A DNA stretch of 64,000 bases from Helianthus annuus (taxonomy: Eukaryota > Streptophyta > Magnoliopsida > Asterales > Asteraceae), in assembly GCF_002127325.2 (NCBI RefSeq), contig NC_035449.2, positions 143,816,946 through 143,880,945 of the forward strand, written 5' to 3'. The position numbers and the translations under genes are program-made. This document shows positions 24,953-38,415 of this stretch, one piece after another. The notes under the pieces are model-generated. The model worked only from the letters and a program-made list of their open reading frames with translations. It did not search any database and was not told the DNA's origin. The first letter of the stretch is position 1; every line of letters begins with the position of its first letter.

Positions 24953-26503
24953 CTATTGCTCCCTTGGTCTTGAGGCTGGCTTCATTGATGATGTGTAGCA
25001 GTTCTTAGCCTCTTGCTGATCACTCTCAATTTTTACCACCCCCCATGGACTAGGAAGCTTTACACACTGATGATAGGTAGATGGGACTGCCTTCATATCA
25101 TGTATCCATGGCCTGCCAAGGATAACATTACAACAAGATAAGCAATCTATAACACAAAATTTTTTATAAGAATGTAATCCCTCAATATAGATTGGGAGTT
25201 TGATGTCCCCCAGTGTATTTTTGGTCTCCCCACTGAATCCCACAAGTACTGAGAATCTTGGTATGATATCGGATTCAGGAATATTCATCTTCTTAAGGAC
25301 ATCAAGCTGGATGATGTTCACAGAGCTTCCTCCATCTATAAGGATCATGCGAACAAAATGGTTAGAAATAAAAAGAGTAATAACAAGACCGTCATGATGA
25401 GGATCCTGAATGTCAACCCGATCATCCTCATCAAAAGTTATGTTTTTATCCTTGGTAACACTGGACGTTCGAATGGGTCTGTCTCCATTGTCCATCTTGG
25501 TCTCCTTGGCATGTCTTTTGGCTGCTGAAAAGGAAGTACCACAAATGTCTGATCCTCCGGATATGAAGTTTATAACTTGTGCATCTGCTGGAGGAGCTGG
25601 AGCTTTTTCTGGGATCCTTTCAGGATCCTGGGTTCTTGATTTCTTTCGTCCCAAAAGTTCCTTTAAGTTCCCCTTTCTTAACAAGTAACCAATTTCTTTT
25701 CTTAGTGCAATACACCCTTCAGTGAGATGCCCAAAATCCTCGTGGTAAGCACACCATTTTGATTTATCTTTTGTAGCAGCTGGTTTATCACTTTTTCTTG
25801 ACCATCTAGCTTTTTCACCTAAGTTTTGCATTGCAAGAATCAGTTTATTGTTATCAACAGAAAAACAGTATTCAGAGATTGGAGGATAATCCTCATCATC
25901 CTCTTCCTGTTCCACTGCATGCACATTCTGGTTATCAGACTTGTTGTAGGATTTAAACTTGTTGTTTTTGAAAGAGGATCCTTGCTTTTCCTGTTTCGAC
26001 GATCCTGCTAGTCTCTCCTGGATCCTTTTGTCATCCTCTAAACGGATGAACCTAAGGGCCCTGGTTCTTACTTCATCGAGATTCCTGCACGGAGTCATAA
26101 CAAAATCATCATAGAATAGTAATCCCTAAGCAAACCCATTTTAAAGGCTTCTACAGCCGTAGCTATATGCAAGTTGGGAATATCTAAGGATTCTTTACTA
26201 AACTTAGTGATATAATCTCTAAGTGATTCATTTTGACCCTGTGTTATCCTATATAAATCACTAGTTAATCGTTCAAACTTTCTACTACAAGAAAATTGGC
26301 TATTAAACAAGTTAACTAGATTAGCAAATGAAGTAATAGAATAGGGAGGAAGACTTAGCAGCCATTTAAGAGCTGATCCTGTGAGAGTGGATCCAAATCC
26401 CTTGCATAGACATGCTTCCTTTAACCTTTCTGGGATGGGGTTAATTTCCATCCTCTCTCTGTATTGAGCTATGTGTTCTTCAGGATGTGTGGAGCCATCA
26501 TAT
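24953..26503 (-). pseudogene. gag-pro: R4 gag-protease, C-terminal part
   Basis: Gag from the R6 insertion point (the codons for the LYDG region) through the capsid domain, zinc knuckle (WCAYHEDFGHLTEGC) and protease (LIDGGSSVNIIQLD). A one-base deletion at about 26110 shifts the frame. The terminal UAG at 24953-24955 is in the context CAA-UAG-CAA-UUA. The N-terminal part is at 37244-38328, beyond R6. Confidence 0.87.
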
Positions 26504-27221
26504 TGTTAGGGCTGGATTTTTACTATGAATGATCCTTATACGTGATCCTAACCAGTGATCCTTATTTCTTTGGCAGGCAGTGATCCTCAGCCGGACCTCA
26601 GGATCAGGATCACGGGACATTGAGGTGATCCTTATACTAACGGTCACTTTCGATTACTACAATATTATTTTGCAGGAACATCTAGCAGGATATGCCCTAC
26701 ATATCATGATCCAGGGACGCGCTTTTACAAATATGGCAAGAGCTGAATTGAAGATGAACGTTGTGCCGGATATGGAAACATGGCTTGATCTAAGGGCAGC
26801 AATTTAGGCTAGATTATCTTTATTTCTAAAGGGGTAATGAGCTGATATTTAGTCATTTTACCTAAAATAGGTCACCTACACATGTATAAGTACCACTCTT
26901 CCTCATTCGGAAGAACACACACAACATACGACACAACTCTCAACACTTAGACACTCAGTGATCCTTGTACTCAGCTCATTATCATCCGAAGTTGTAACTA
27001 CATTTTTATTATATTGAAGTTGGTGATCGGTAGTTGCCATCACCCGAGGTTTTTTATGCCGGAGATCATACATTGATCAAGGGCTTTTTCCTCGTATAAA
27101 TCATTGTGTCTTTGTATCTTTATCACAGGAGTGATCCTTTACTTTCATAGCTAACCAAGCATCATACCCCGTTTACATAAAGTTTGGTTACATTATCCTT
27201 GTGTGATTTTTGACCAAAACA
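26504..27221 (+). repeat. R6 5' LTR (718 bp)
   Basis: TG...CA. A TATA-like gtataagta lies at about 26884-26892, followed about 130 nt later by the block conserved in every LTR of the window (27022-27110). That block contains the self-complementary GGTGAT...ATCACC at 27022-27044. Confidence 0.95.
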
Positions 27222-27224
27222 GTT

Positions 27225-27242
27225 TGGCGCCCACCGTGGGGC
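27225..27242 (+). other. R6 primer binding site, tRNA-Lys(CTT)
   Basis: TGGCGCCCACCGTGGGGC starts three bases after the LTR. It is complementary over 18 nt to the 3' end of plant tRNA-Lys(CTT) as I recall it (ending GCCCCACGGTGGGCG plus CCA). R4 and R11 carry one-base changes in this site. Confidence 0.75.
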
Positions 27243-27299
27243 AATTGGTGCTTCATTCATAAAGAAAATCTTTTGTTCGAAATCATTTCAAAGAGTTAC

Positions 27300-29870
27300 A
27301 TGGCTTCATCATTGAAGAACACCTCCACGGCGATGTCTGCAGTCACCTCAGCACAAACCACTCTATCTCCTCCACCGGCAGGATCCCAGAGAAATGCTGA
27401 GAAGAGACCAACCCCTTCTTTCTCTAAACCTCCATCTTCTTCTGCTATGAATTCTTCTATTCCCAGTACTAGTGATGTGTTTGCTTTAATTTTGCAGATG
27501 AAGGATCGTATGCAGCGGCAGGATGAAACTAATGACAGGATCCTCAGGGAGATTGGAGATCTCAAAAGACAAAAGAAAGCGGCAGAGGATCATTCCCCAC
27601 TGATGCCAAAATCCTTGAGTTTTGAGACTCCAATGGTCACCTCTCAGCCATCAGGGATCCCAGACGTACAGATCACAGGGGAGACGAGAGGATTACATCT
27701 CAAGTCAGCAGCAATGACTCAGACATCGGGATCGTATTTTCAGCCAGCAGGATCCTATCCTCAGTATATGGGATCCTTTATGAATTCAGGAGTATATCCG
27801 GGTGCACAGCAATTTCAAGGATCCTACTTCGCTCCGGGCTTATCCCAGGTTCAAGGATCCTCCTTTGTTCCAGGATCATCCCAGGTTCAAGGATCCTCCT
27901 TTGTTCCAGGATCTACTCAGACACCAGGATCCTTCCCGATGCCAGGATCCTTAAAAAGTTTGCAAACAGGAAGTCTAGATGTCCATCAAGGGGACTTCAT
28001 TCCAATGCAGACCATTGCTTCCACTGGTCCCTCCGTTGTTCCAGAATCCCAGCAATGTGGATTCCCTAACCTGAACCCAATGGGAGGTAACACTTTAAAT
28101 AATTATCCTACTACTAACCTTGGATTCATGCAGGATACAGGTACCAATCATGTTATGGCCAGGGAACTACAGAAACTAAAGGACATGATCTCAAGTGTTC
28201 CAGGGGTAGTCAAGCCTATCCCAGAGATTGCAGATGGGAGCCACAAGGTATCTCGCTTTGCACCACCAATTTGTGATGCGGAGGTGCCCAAAAGGTTCCA
28301 TATCCCTACCATGAAGCTGTATGATGGCACAACGGATCCAGAGGAGCATATAGCACAATACAGGGAAAGGATGGAAATCAATCCTATCCCAGAAAAGTTG
28401 AAGGAAGCATGCCTATGTAAAGGATTTGGATCCACTCTAACTGGATCAGCTCTTAAGTGGCTGCTAAGTCTTCCCCCTTACTCTATTACTTCATTTGCTA
28501 ATTTAGTTAATTTATTCAATAACCAATTCTCTTGTAGTAGAAAATTTGAAAAATTAACCAGTGATTTGTACAGGATAACTCAAAATAATAATGAATCATT
28601 AAGGGATTATATAACTAAATTTAGTAAAGAATCCTTGGATATTCCCAACTTGGATATGGCTACGGCTGTTGAAGCCTTCAAAATGGGACTTCTTAAGGAT
28701 TCATTATTCTATGATGATCTTGTTATGACACCTTGCAGGAATTTAGATGAAGTAAGAACTCGAGCACTCAGGTTTATCCGGCTAGAGGATGACAAGAGGA
28801 TCCAGGAGAGACAAGTAGGATCCTCAAAACAAGATAGGCAAGGATCCTCCTTCAAAAACAACAAGTTCAAATCCTACCATAGAAACGAGAACAAGAATGT
28901 GCATGCTGTCGATCAAGAAGAGGATGATGAAGAATATCCTCCAATCTCAGAATATTGTTTTTCCGTTGATAATCATGAACTAATCCTTGCAATGCAGAAT
29001 CTAGGTGAAAAGGCTAGGTGGCCCAGGAAGAATGATAAACCATCCGGGACTAAAGACAAGTCCAAATGGTGTGCATACCATGAGGATTTCGGGCATCTAA
29101 CTGAAGATTGCATAGCCTTAAGAAAAGAAATTGGATACCTGCTAAGCAAGGGGCATCTAAAAGAATTATTGGGGAGAAAAAAGCAAAGGACCCAGGATCC
29201 TGAAAGGATCCCTGAAAAGGCTCCAGCACCTCCGGCAAACGCACAAGTGATTAACTTCATATCCGGAGGATCAGACATTTGTGGAACATCCTTCTCAGCG
29301 GCCAAAAGACATGCAAAAGAATCAAAAATGGATAATGGAGAAAGGCCTATTAGAACCTCAAGCGTCTCAAAAGGGAAGATGATAACATTTGATGAGGATG
29401 ATTGCGTTAATGTTCAGGATCCTCACCATGATAGCTTAGTTATCACTCTCTTTATCTCTAACCATTTTGTCCGCAGGATCCTTATTGACGGAGGGAGCTC
29501 AGTGAACATTATCCAGCTTGATGTCTTGAAGAAGATGGGAATCCCAGAATCAGACATCACACCAAGATCCTCCGTGCTTGTAGGATTCAGTGGAGAAACG
29601 AAGAAAACTCTGGGGGACATCAAACTCCCAATCTACGTGGAAGGATTACATGATTACCAAAAATTTTGTGTTATTGACTGTTTATCTTGTTGCAACGTTA
29701 TCCTTGGCAGGCCTTGGATACATGACATGAAAGCAGTTCCATCTACCTACCATCAATGTGTGAAGCTCCCTAGCCCATGGGGGATAATCAAGATCGACAG
29801 TGATCAGCAAGAGGCTAAGGATTGCTATACCTCATCCATGAAGCCAACCTCGAAGCCAAGGGAGCAATAG
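27300..29870 (+). CDS. gag-pro: R6 gag-protease polyprotein, intact
   Basis: Begins at ATG 27300 (MASSLKNTS), the start conserved in R1, R2, R4 and R5. 856 residues. Residues 1-100 are Pro/Ser-rich with a short charged helix (MKDRMQRQDETNDRILREI). About 175-225 is the Gln-Gly-Ser-Ser repeat. About 345-475 is the Retrotrans_gag capsid domain (EEHIAQYRERMEINPIPEKL to AVEAFKMGLL). About 589-605 is a knuckle of unusual C-x2-H-x4-H-x4-C form (CAYHEDFGHLTEDC). About 725-745 is the aspartic protease core with LIDGGSSVN in place of a DTG/DSG triad. Ends at a UAG in a readthrough context, in frame with pol. Product assembles particles and matures the polyprotein. Confidence 0.93.
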   Translation: MASSLKNTSTAMSAVTSAQTTLSPPPAGSQRNAEKRPTPSFSKPPSSSAMNSSIPSTSDVFALILQMKDRMQRQDETNDRILREIGDLKRQKKAAEDHSPLMPKSLSFETPMVTSQPSGIPDVQITGETRGLHLKSAAMTQTSGSYFQPAGSYPQYMGSFMNSGVYPGAQQFQGSYFAPGLSQVQGSSFVPGSSQVQGSSFVPGSTQTPGSFPMPGSLKSLQTGSLDVHQGDFIPMQTIASTGPSVVPESQQCGFPNLNPMGGNTLNNYPTTNLGFMQDTGTNHVMARELQKLKDMISSVPGVVKPIPEIADGSHKVSRFAPPICDAEVPKRFHIPTMKLYDGTTDPEEHIAQYRERMEINPIPEKLKEACLCKGFGSTLTGSALKWLLSLPPYSITSFANLVNLFNNQFSCSRKFEKLTSDLYRITQNNNESLRDYITKFSKESLDIPNLDMATAVEAFKMGLLKDSLFYDDLVMTPCRNLDEVRTRALRFIRLEDDKRIQERQVGSSKQDRQGSSFKNNKFKSYHRNENKNVHAVDQEEDDEEYPPISEYCFSVDNHELILAMQNLGEKARWPRKNDKPSGTKDKSKWCAYHEDFGHLTEDCIALRKEIGYLLSKGHLKELLGRKKQRTQDPERIPEKAPAPPANAQVINFISGGSDICGTSFSAAKRHAKESKMDNGERPIRTSSVSKGKMITFDEDDCVNVQDPHHDSLVITLFISNHFVRRILIDGGSSVNIIQLDVLKKMGIPESDITPRSSVLVGFSGETKKTLGDIKLPIYVEGLHDYQKFCVIDCLSCCNVILGRPWIHDMKAVPSTYHQCVKLPSPWGIIKIDSDQQEAKDCYTSSMKPTSKPREQ

Positions 29871-33179
<3,309 letters not shown>

Positions 33180-33597
33180 ACATGATCCTTCATGCATGTG
33201 ATCCTTACATTGGAGTATTCTTGAAGGATCCCGGTGCCATTGATGATCCTCATTCTGGTAATATGCTTATCCTAAAACTATTGCATTTTCTTACTTTTTG
33301 CCTAAGGATAAGGATCATGTATCCTTCATCCTCTACTCACAAACCATTTGAGTTATGATAGTTCAGGTATCTTCAGCAAATCGTCAAAGATCTCCAAAAG
33401 CACCACAGATCCTTGGGTACAACCCCAGTTATCCTTGGGATTATCCCCAGTTTCCGCCAGCAGCGCACGATGATCCTGATATAGTTCATGTCTTTGGGAT
33501 CAGTACCCATTTTCGGGGCTGGCGACCTCATCGTACTGGCTATACTTGGGATCCTACGTATAATGGTGGACGCACCATACATCCGTTCCTAAGGTTT

Positions 33598-33639
33598 CTA
33601 ACGTTTTCACGTTAGCTAAGGTTTTGACATTTTCATGTC
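33598..33639. other. Paired hairpins in R6 3' region
   Basis: CTAACGT-TTTC-ACGTTAG (33598-33615) and GACAT-TTTC-ATGTC (33626-33639). On the antisense strand both loops read GAAA, a GNRA tetraloop. The surrounding block (about 33460-33660) is one of the most conserved non-coding parts of these elements. Confidence 0.65.
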
Positions 33640-33689
33640 ACTAAGTTTGGATAGTTGCCAGAAAGGGCCATACTCCAGTTTACATACGA

Positions 33690-33850
33690 TCCTTTGGGCT
33701 TGTCCCCAGTTATCCTATGGGCTTGTCCCCAGTGATCTTCCGGGATCATTCTCAGTTATCCTATGGGCTTGTCCCCAGTGATCCTTTGGGATTGTCCCCA
33801 GTTACCCTTTGGGCTTGTCCCCAGTTATCCTTTGGGCTTGTCCCTAGTTA
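33690..33850 (+). repeat. R6 3'-region tandem array (gggcttgtccccag)
   Basis: About seven units of 22-25 bp with core 'tgggcttgtccccagttatcc', in the untranslated region after pol. Variable arrays here are known for Tat/Ogre elements and can seed satellite DNA. Confidence 0.85.
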
Positions 33851-34298
33851 CTAACTTATCTTTTATATTGGCTTAGTCCCAAGTTATACTCCATTTTTCA
33901 GGTTTTCGAAGTTAAACAATTAAGGATCCTTAATCCTTATTGTTCATTAAGATTTTTACTTATGGTTATCCTAATTAAAGGTTAGGATCCTAACTTGGAT
34001 CCTCAGGTATGATCCTTGACTATTTTTGATTATACTCTTTATCCTAACCAACCCTTATACTTTGACAACCGAACCTATGATCCTTGAACTAAAATACTTT
34101 GAATAATTTCAATATGAGGATATTTGATCTAGGATCATATCCTAAGTTTATTAAACACTTTTTCAACTCTCGTTATTTTAACAAATATAGCAATTGAGAA
34201 ATAAAAGGATTATTGAAGGGTAACAATACAAGATAAGCCAGAAAAGTTAAGTTATATTATTAAAGGATCATTAACCCTTTCAAAAGATTGTCAAAATT

Positions 34299-34348
34299 GC
34301 CAACCCACATTTCTACCAGCAAAACGTGGCCCGTCCACATGGGTTGGC
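34299..34348. other. Conserved stem-loop (R6 copy)
   Basis: GCCAACCCACAT with ATGGGTTGGC-side partner, about 10 bp, and loop TCTACCAGCAAAACGTGGCC. It lies about 280 nt past the antisense-gene stop. Confidence 0.65.
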
Positions 34349-34624
34349 AAAGGGTGTCCATTGTCTATGCGGTCTTAGCATCTTTGCAGGAAAATAAAAG
34401 CGGCAGGATCACAAAGGCTTCATCCCCCAAACAGAGGATCCCTCCACCTTTTGTAATCCTACCTATTGTCTAAAAGGATCCAGGATCCTTAACCCTAAGA
34501 AACTATTGTTTAACGTTACAGACCATAATTGTTCACAAACCATCAACCACAAACCACTACCAAAAACCTAAAAAATTGGGCTCCGGCCTAGTCAACAATA
34601 TCCATCATCGCCCAATCATGCAGC

Positions 34625-36212
34625 TTACTTCTTCGCTGCTCCATCACCAGCTTCTCCACCCTGATCCTTATCAGCATCACCTCCCTCCAGCCTTGGGATG
34701 TCCTCAGCATCATCATCATCTTCCAATTCTGCTAGCCTTGCCTTCCAACCCTCAACATCCCATGTGCTCCTGTCAAAGGAAGGATCCTGAGCCTCCGTAG
34801 CCATCTGCAGTTGTATCTTGTACATGGTTACCGCGGCAGAGACCTTAGCGTCTTGGGTAATGTCATGCTTCTCATAATCAAACTTGATCAACGCTTTAAC
34901 AGCCTCATCTTTGACTGCCCGGATCTCCTTCTCAAGATCGGCAATCTTAAGATCCTTCAGCCCACACGTCTGTTGAAGGTCAGCAATTTGACGATCCTGA
35001 TCCTCAACCTGATTGACGTAAGTCTCCATTTCGGAGAATTTCTAAAGAAGACAACAGGAAAGCAACATCAGACACATGTGATCCTCGGACTTGTCGAAGA
35101 CAATTAACAGGGGCAGTGATCCTAACCTCATCAAAATAGTCAAGGAATTGCTGACGGAGAAGAGGAAAGCCCTGAAGGTCGTCTGAAGCCTTCCTCTTTT
35201 TCCCTTTGCCTCGGGCAGGTGCTTTAGGGGCTGAGACTGAAGGGCTGGCAGTAGGAGCCTTCTTCTTCGAGGACGTGACATTGGCAAGATCACTGATCCC
35301 AAACTTGGAGGCAGATTTAACAGACCTGGCAGATTTTCCGGCACCTACACAATTCAAAAACAAGATAAGTTCCCTTGTTAAATTAAATACTTTTACATAA
35401 AACTTATTTTTTATGAGGATACTTACTTGACATTGTGGCAGACGCAGAGGATATCTCTTGAGAATCTTGGATAATAATCTGGAAGCTTCGAACTTCAGGA
35501 TCAAGCTTCTTGAAAGCTAACACTCTTTCTTTGGCAGCAGGGGTCAACTTTAAGTGAGCAACAGAGATAGCTGCAAAAAAGAAAAGACATCAGTGATCCT
35601 CATCATATGAGACAGAACTGATAGTGATCCTTCGAGGATCCTCTATCCTACCATGAGTGGCCCATTCCTTGGGCAGATCCTTCCCATCCGGGATGGAATC
35701 CCTCTTAACAAAGAAAAACCGACGTTTCCAGTTTGTATCATTCTTGGTAACTTTGAAGATAGGGTGATCCTCTCCAGCTTTCCGTTTCAGCAGATAACGA
35801 TGTGATCCAAACGTAGTAAGATCATAGAACTCAGCTAACTCTGACATCCCCAAATCAATCCCTTCTTGCTCGATGATCCTCTCGAAGGTATATAGAACCC
35901 TCCAGATCATCGGCATAGCTTGGATATATGAGATGCCGGTAAGAAGGATTGGGTAAATGTCGGAAAAGGATATGAATACCCGATGAGGAAAGGAGTAGCA
36001 GGAAAGGCCACCCAAGTGTCCGAAACAAAATCACTCAAAGCAGTAGGATCAAAAGACTTAAAAACAACATTCACCGGGAAGCAATGGCGAATCTTGTCTA
36101 TCTGGATATCGGTAAAACAGCACCTCTCCATAGGAGAATCCTTGATAATCCCCTGGCTTTTCAAGGGACTATCCTTCTTAGAGCCTTTGTGCGGTGAATT
36201 CCGAAGAAGCAT
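34625..36212 (-). pseudogene. R6 antisense gene, one frameshift
   Basis: Four exons as in R7: 36212-35652, 35570-35427, 35344-35127, 35041-34625. Splice borders are intact (exon 3 donor GAG|GTTAGG). Exon 1 has the Transposase_28-like domain, but a 7-nt deletion near 35945, compared with R5 and R7, shifts the frame between TFTQSF and LTGISYIQAMPM. Without it the protein would be about 448 residues. All later exons stay open: basic linker, coiled coil (YVNQVEDQDRQIADLQQ) and acidic tail. The insertion with intact gag-pol thus lacks a working antisense gene. Confidence 0.85.
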
Positions 36213-36356
36213 GTTCGAGACGAAAACAGGGTAAAAGTAAGAAAGAACAGAGCAAAGAAGAGAAAGAAGAAAATGATACCTGATCAAGCCTTCGGTGACG
36301 ATTATAAAGGGAGATACTTCGAATTTAAATACAAAGTGATCCTAACCCTATCTCCT

Positions 36357-36433
36357 ATTTATAATGATGATTCGCAGGGATTGTCACATCAGTGACGTAA
36401 ATATCATAACGGCTAGTCCATGTGCAACGGCTA
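36357..36433 (-). promoter_or_regulatory. R6 antisense-gene promoter
   Basis: On the plus strand: TATA box read as tttataat (36358-36365), TGACGTAA (36393-36400) and two AACGGCTA repeats (36408-36415, 36426-36433). Read on minus the order is MYB-like, bZIP-like, TATA, then ATG at 36212, about 145 nt downstream. Confidence 0.62.
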
Positions 36434-36511
36434 GTAAATCGGAATCGTCCGTTAGAGATAAGCTCAAAACAAAATATAACTCATCTATTTACATTTAACT
36501 CCTTATATTTT

Positions 36512-36520
36512 GGGGGCAAT
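36512..36520 (+). other. R6 polypurine tract
   Basis: gggggcaat immediately before the 3' LTR (TGTTAGGG at 36521). The longer string ccttatattttgggggcaat is shared by R4, R5 and R7, and nearly by R8. It primes plus-strand DNA synthesis in this class of elements. Confidence 0.7.
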
Positions 36521-37238
36521 TGTTAGGGCTGGATTTTTACTATGAATGATCCTTATACGTGATCCTAACCAGTGATCCTTATTTCTTTGGCAGGCAGTGA
36601 TCCTCAGCCGGACCTCAGGATCAGGATCACGGGACATTGAGGTGATCCTTATACTAACGGTCACTTTCGATTACTACAATATTATTTTGCAGGAACATCT
36701 AGCAGGATATGCCCTACATATCATGATCCAGGGACGCGCTTTTACAAATATGGCAAGAGCTGAATTGAAGATGAACGTTGTGCCGGATATGGAAACATGG
36801 CTTGATCTAAGGGCAGCAATTTAGGCTAGATTATCTTTATTTCTAAAGGGGTAATGAGCTGATATTTAGTCATTTTACCTAAAATAGGTCACCTACACAT
36901 GTATAAGTACCACTCTTCCTCATTCGGAAGAACACACACAACATACGACACAACTCTCAACACTTAGACACTCAGTGATCCTTGTACTCAGCTCATTATC
37001 ATCCGAAGTTGTAACTACATTTTTATTATATTGAAGTTGGTGATCGGTAGTTGCCATCACCCGAGGTTTTTTATGCCGGAGATCATACATTGATCAAGGG
37101 CTTTTTCCTCGTATAAATCATTGTGTCTTTGTATCTTTATCACAGGAGTGATCATTTACTTTCATAGCTAACCAAGCATCATACCCCGTTTACATAAAGT
37201 TTGGTTACATTATCCTTGTGTGATTTTTGACCAAAACA
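36521..37238 (+). repeat. R6 3' LTR (718 bp)
   Basis: One difference from 26504-27221. Followed by the CATAT target copy. Confidence 0.95.
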
Positions 37239-37243
37239 CATAT

Positions 37244-38328
37244 AACTTCATGGTTGGTATCTGGAACCTCTTGGGTATCTCAGCATCACAAATAGGTGGT
37301 GCAAAACGAGATATCTTATGGCTCCCATCTGCAATCTCAGGAATAGGCTTGACCACCCCTGGAACACTGGAGATCATATCCTTAAGCTTTTGTAACTCCC
37401 TAGCCATAGCTTGATTGATACTTGTATCCTGCACAAGGCCATGGTTAGTGGTATAAGAATTGTTGAAAGTGTTACCTCCCATTGGATTCAAACTTGGAAT
37501 CCCGGATGTAAATCCATATTGTCGAGGCTCTGGTACGATCGAAGGACCAGAAGAAGCAATGGTCTGCATTGGGATGAAGTCTCCTTGATGGACATCAGAA
37601 CTTCCAGGTTGCAAACTTCTTAAGGATCCTAGATCCTGTGGAGCATTGGATCCTTGATGCACTGTGGATGGGGGTCTCGGAGGATAATCCATGGATCCGA
37701 AAACCTGTGAGGAACCTTGAGGCTGAAAGGAGGATCCTTGAACCTGAAAGGATCCTTGAACCTGAGAGGATCCTTGAACCTGGGAGGATCCTTGTACCTG
37801 AGAGGATCCTTGAACCTGTTGCGTCCCTGTGTACCCTCCTAAGCTTACAAAGGATCCTTGATGCTGAGAGAAGGATCCTGCTGGTTGAAAATAGGATCCT
37901 AAAGCCTGAGACGTTGCTGAGGATCCGTAGTGCATTCCTCTTGTTCCACCCAAGTATTGGACATCCGGAGCTACAGAATGCTGGGAAGTTATGACCGGAG
38001 TTTCGAAATTCAAAGATCTGGGCATCAATGGGGAATGATCCTCTGTCGATCTCTTCTGTTTTTTTATATCTCCAATTTCTCTGAGAATCCTTTCATTGGT
38101 CTTATCCTGTTACTGTATGTGATCCTTCATCTGCAAAATTAAAGTAAAAAGATCACTAGTAGTAGGAGTATAAGATGCAGAAGAAGTTGGAGGTTTTGAG
38201 ATAATAGGAGTTGGTTTCTTCTCAGCATTCTTCTGAGATCCAGAAGGTGGTGGAGGCAAAGGTGGAATGCCCTGGGATGAATTGACCGCAGACATTGCAC
38301 TTGAGGTGTTCTTTGATGAAGAAGCCAT
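37244..38328 (-). pseudogene. gag-pro: R4 gag, N-terminal part (nonsense codon, split by R6)
   Basis: ATG 38328 (MASSSKNTSSAMSAVNSSQG). TAA at 38110-38112 stands where R5 has CAA. The frame then continues through the repeat region, where the unit is shorter than in other copies: VQGSSQ (18 nt) repeated about five times at 37730-37820, plus a YPPRP segment also seen in R11. It stops at the R6 insertion, within KLY, and resumes at 26503. Confidence 0.87.
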
Positions 38329-38415
38329 CTGCTTGATTGCAACGAACCGAAATGATCACAAAAACAAGAATTCCTTAGGAATGAAGCACCAATTGCCCCA
38401 CGGTGGGTGCCAAAC

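Noticed and set aside
26580..26807. 75-codon plus-strand ORF, repeated at 36597-36824
   Set aside because: It lies wholly inside the R6 LTR and is duplicated only because the LTR is. It has no counterpart in R5 or R7 LTRs, so I treat it as chance.
27225..27242. tRNA gene at the GCCCCACGGTGGGC motif
   Set aside because: Only the 18-nt primer site matches tRNA-Lys. There is no cloverleaf around it.
33690..33850. CRISPR array (regular short repeats)
   Set aside because: Units are contiguous with tiny variable spacers inside a plant retrotransposon. It is a minisatellite.
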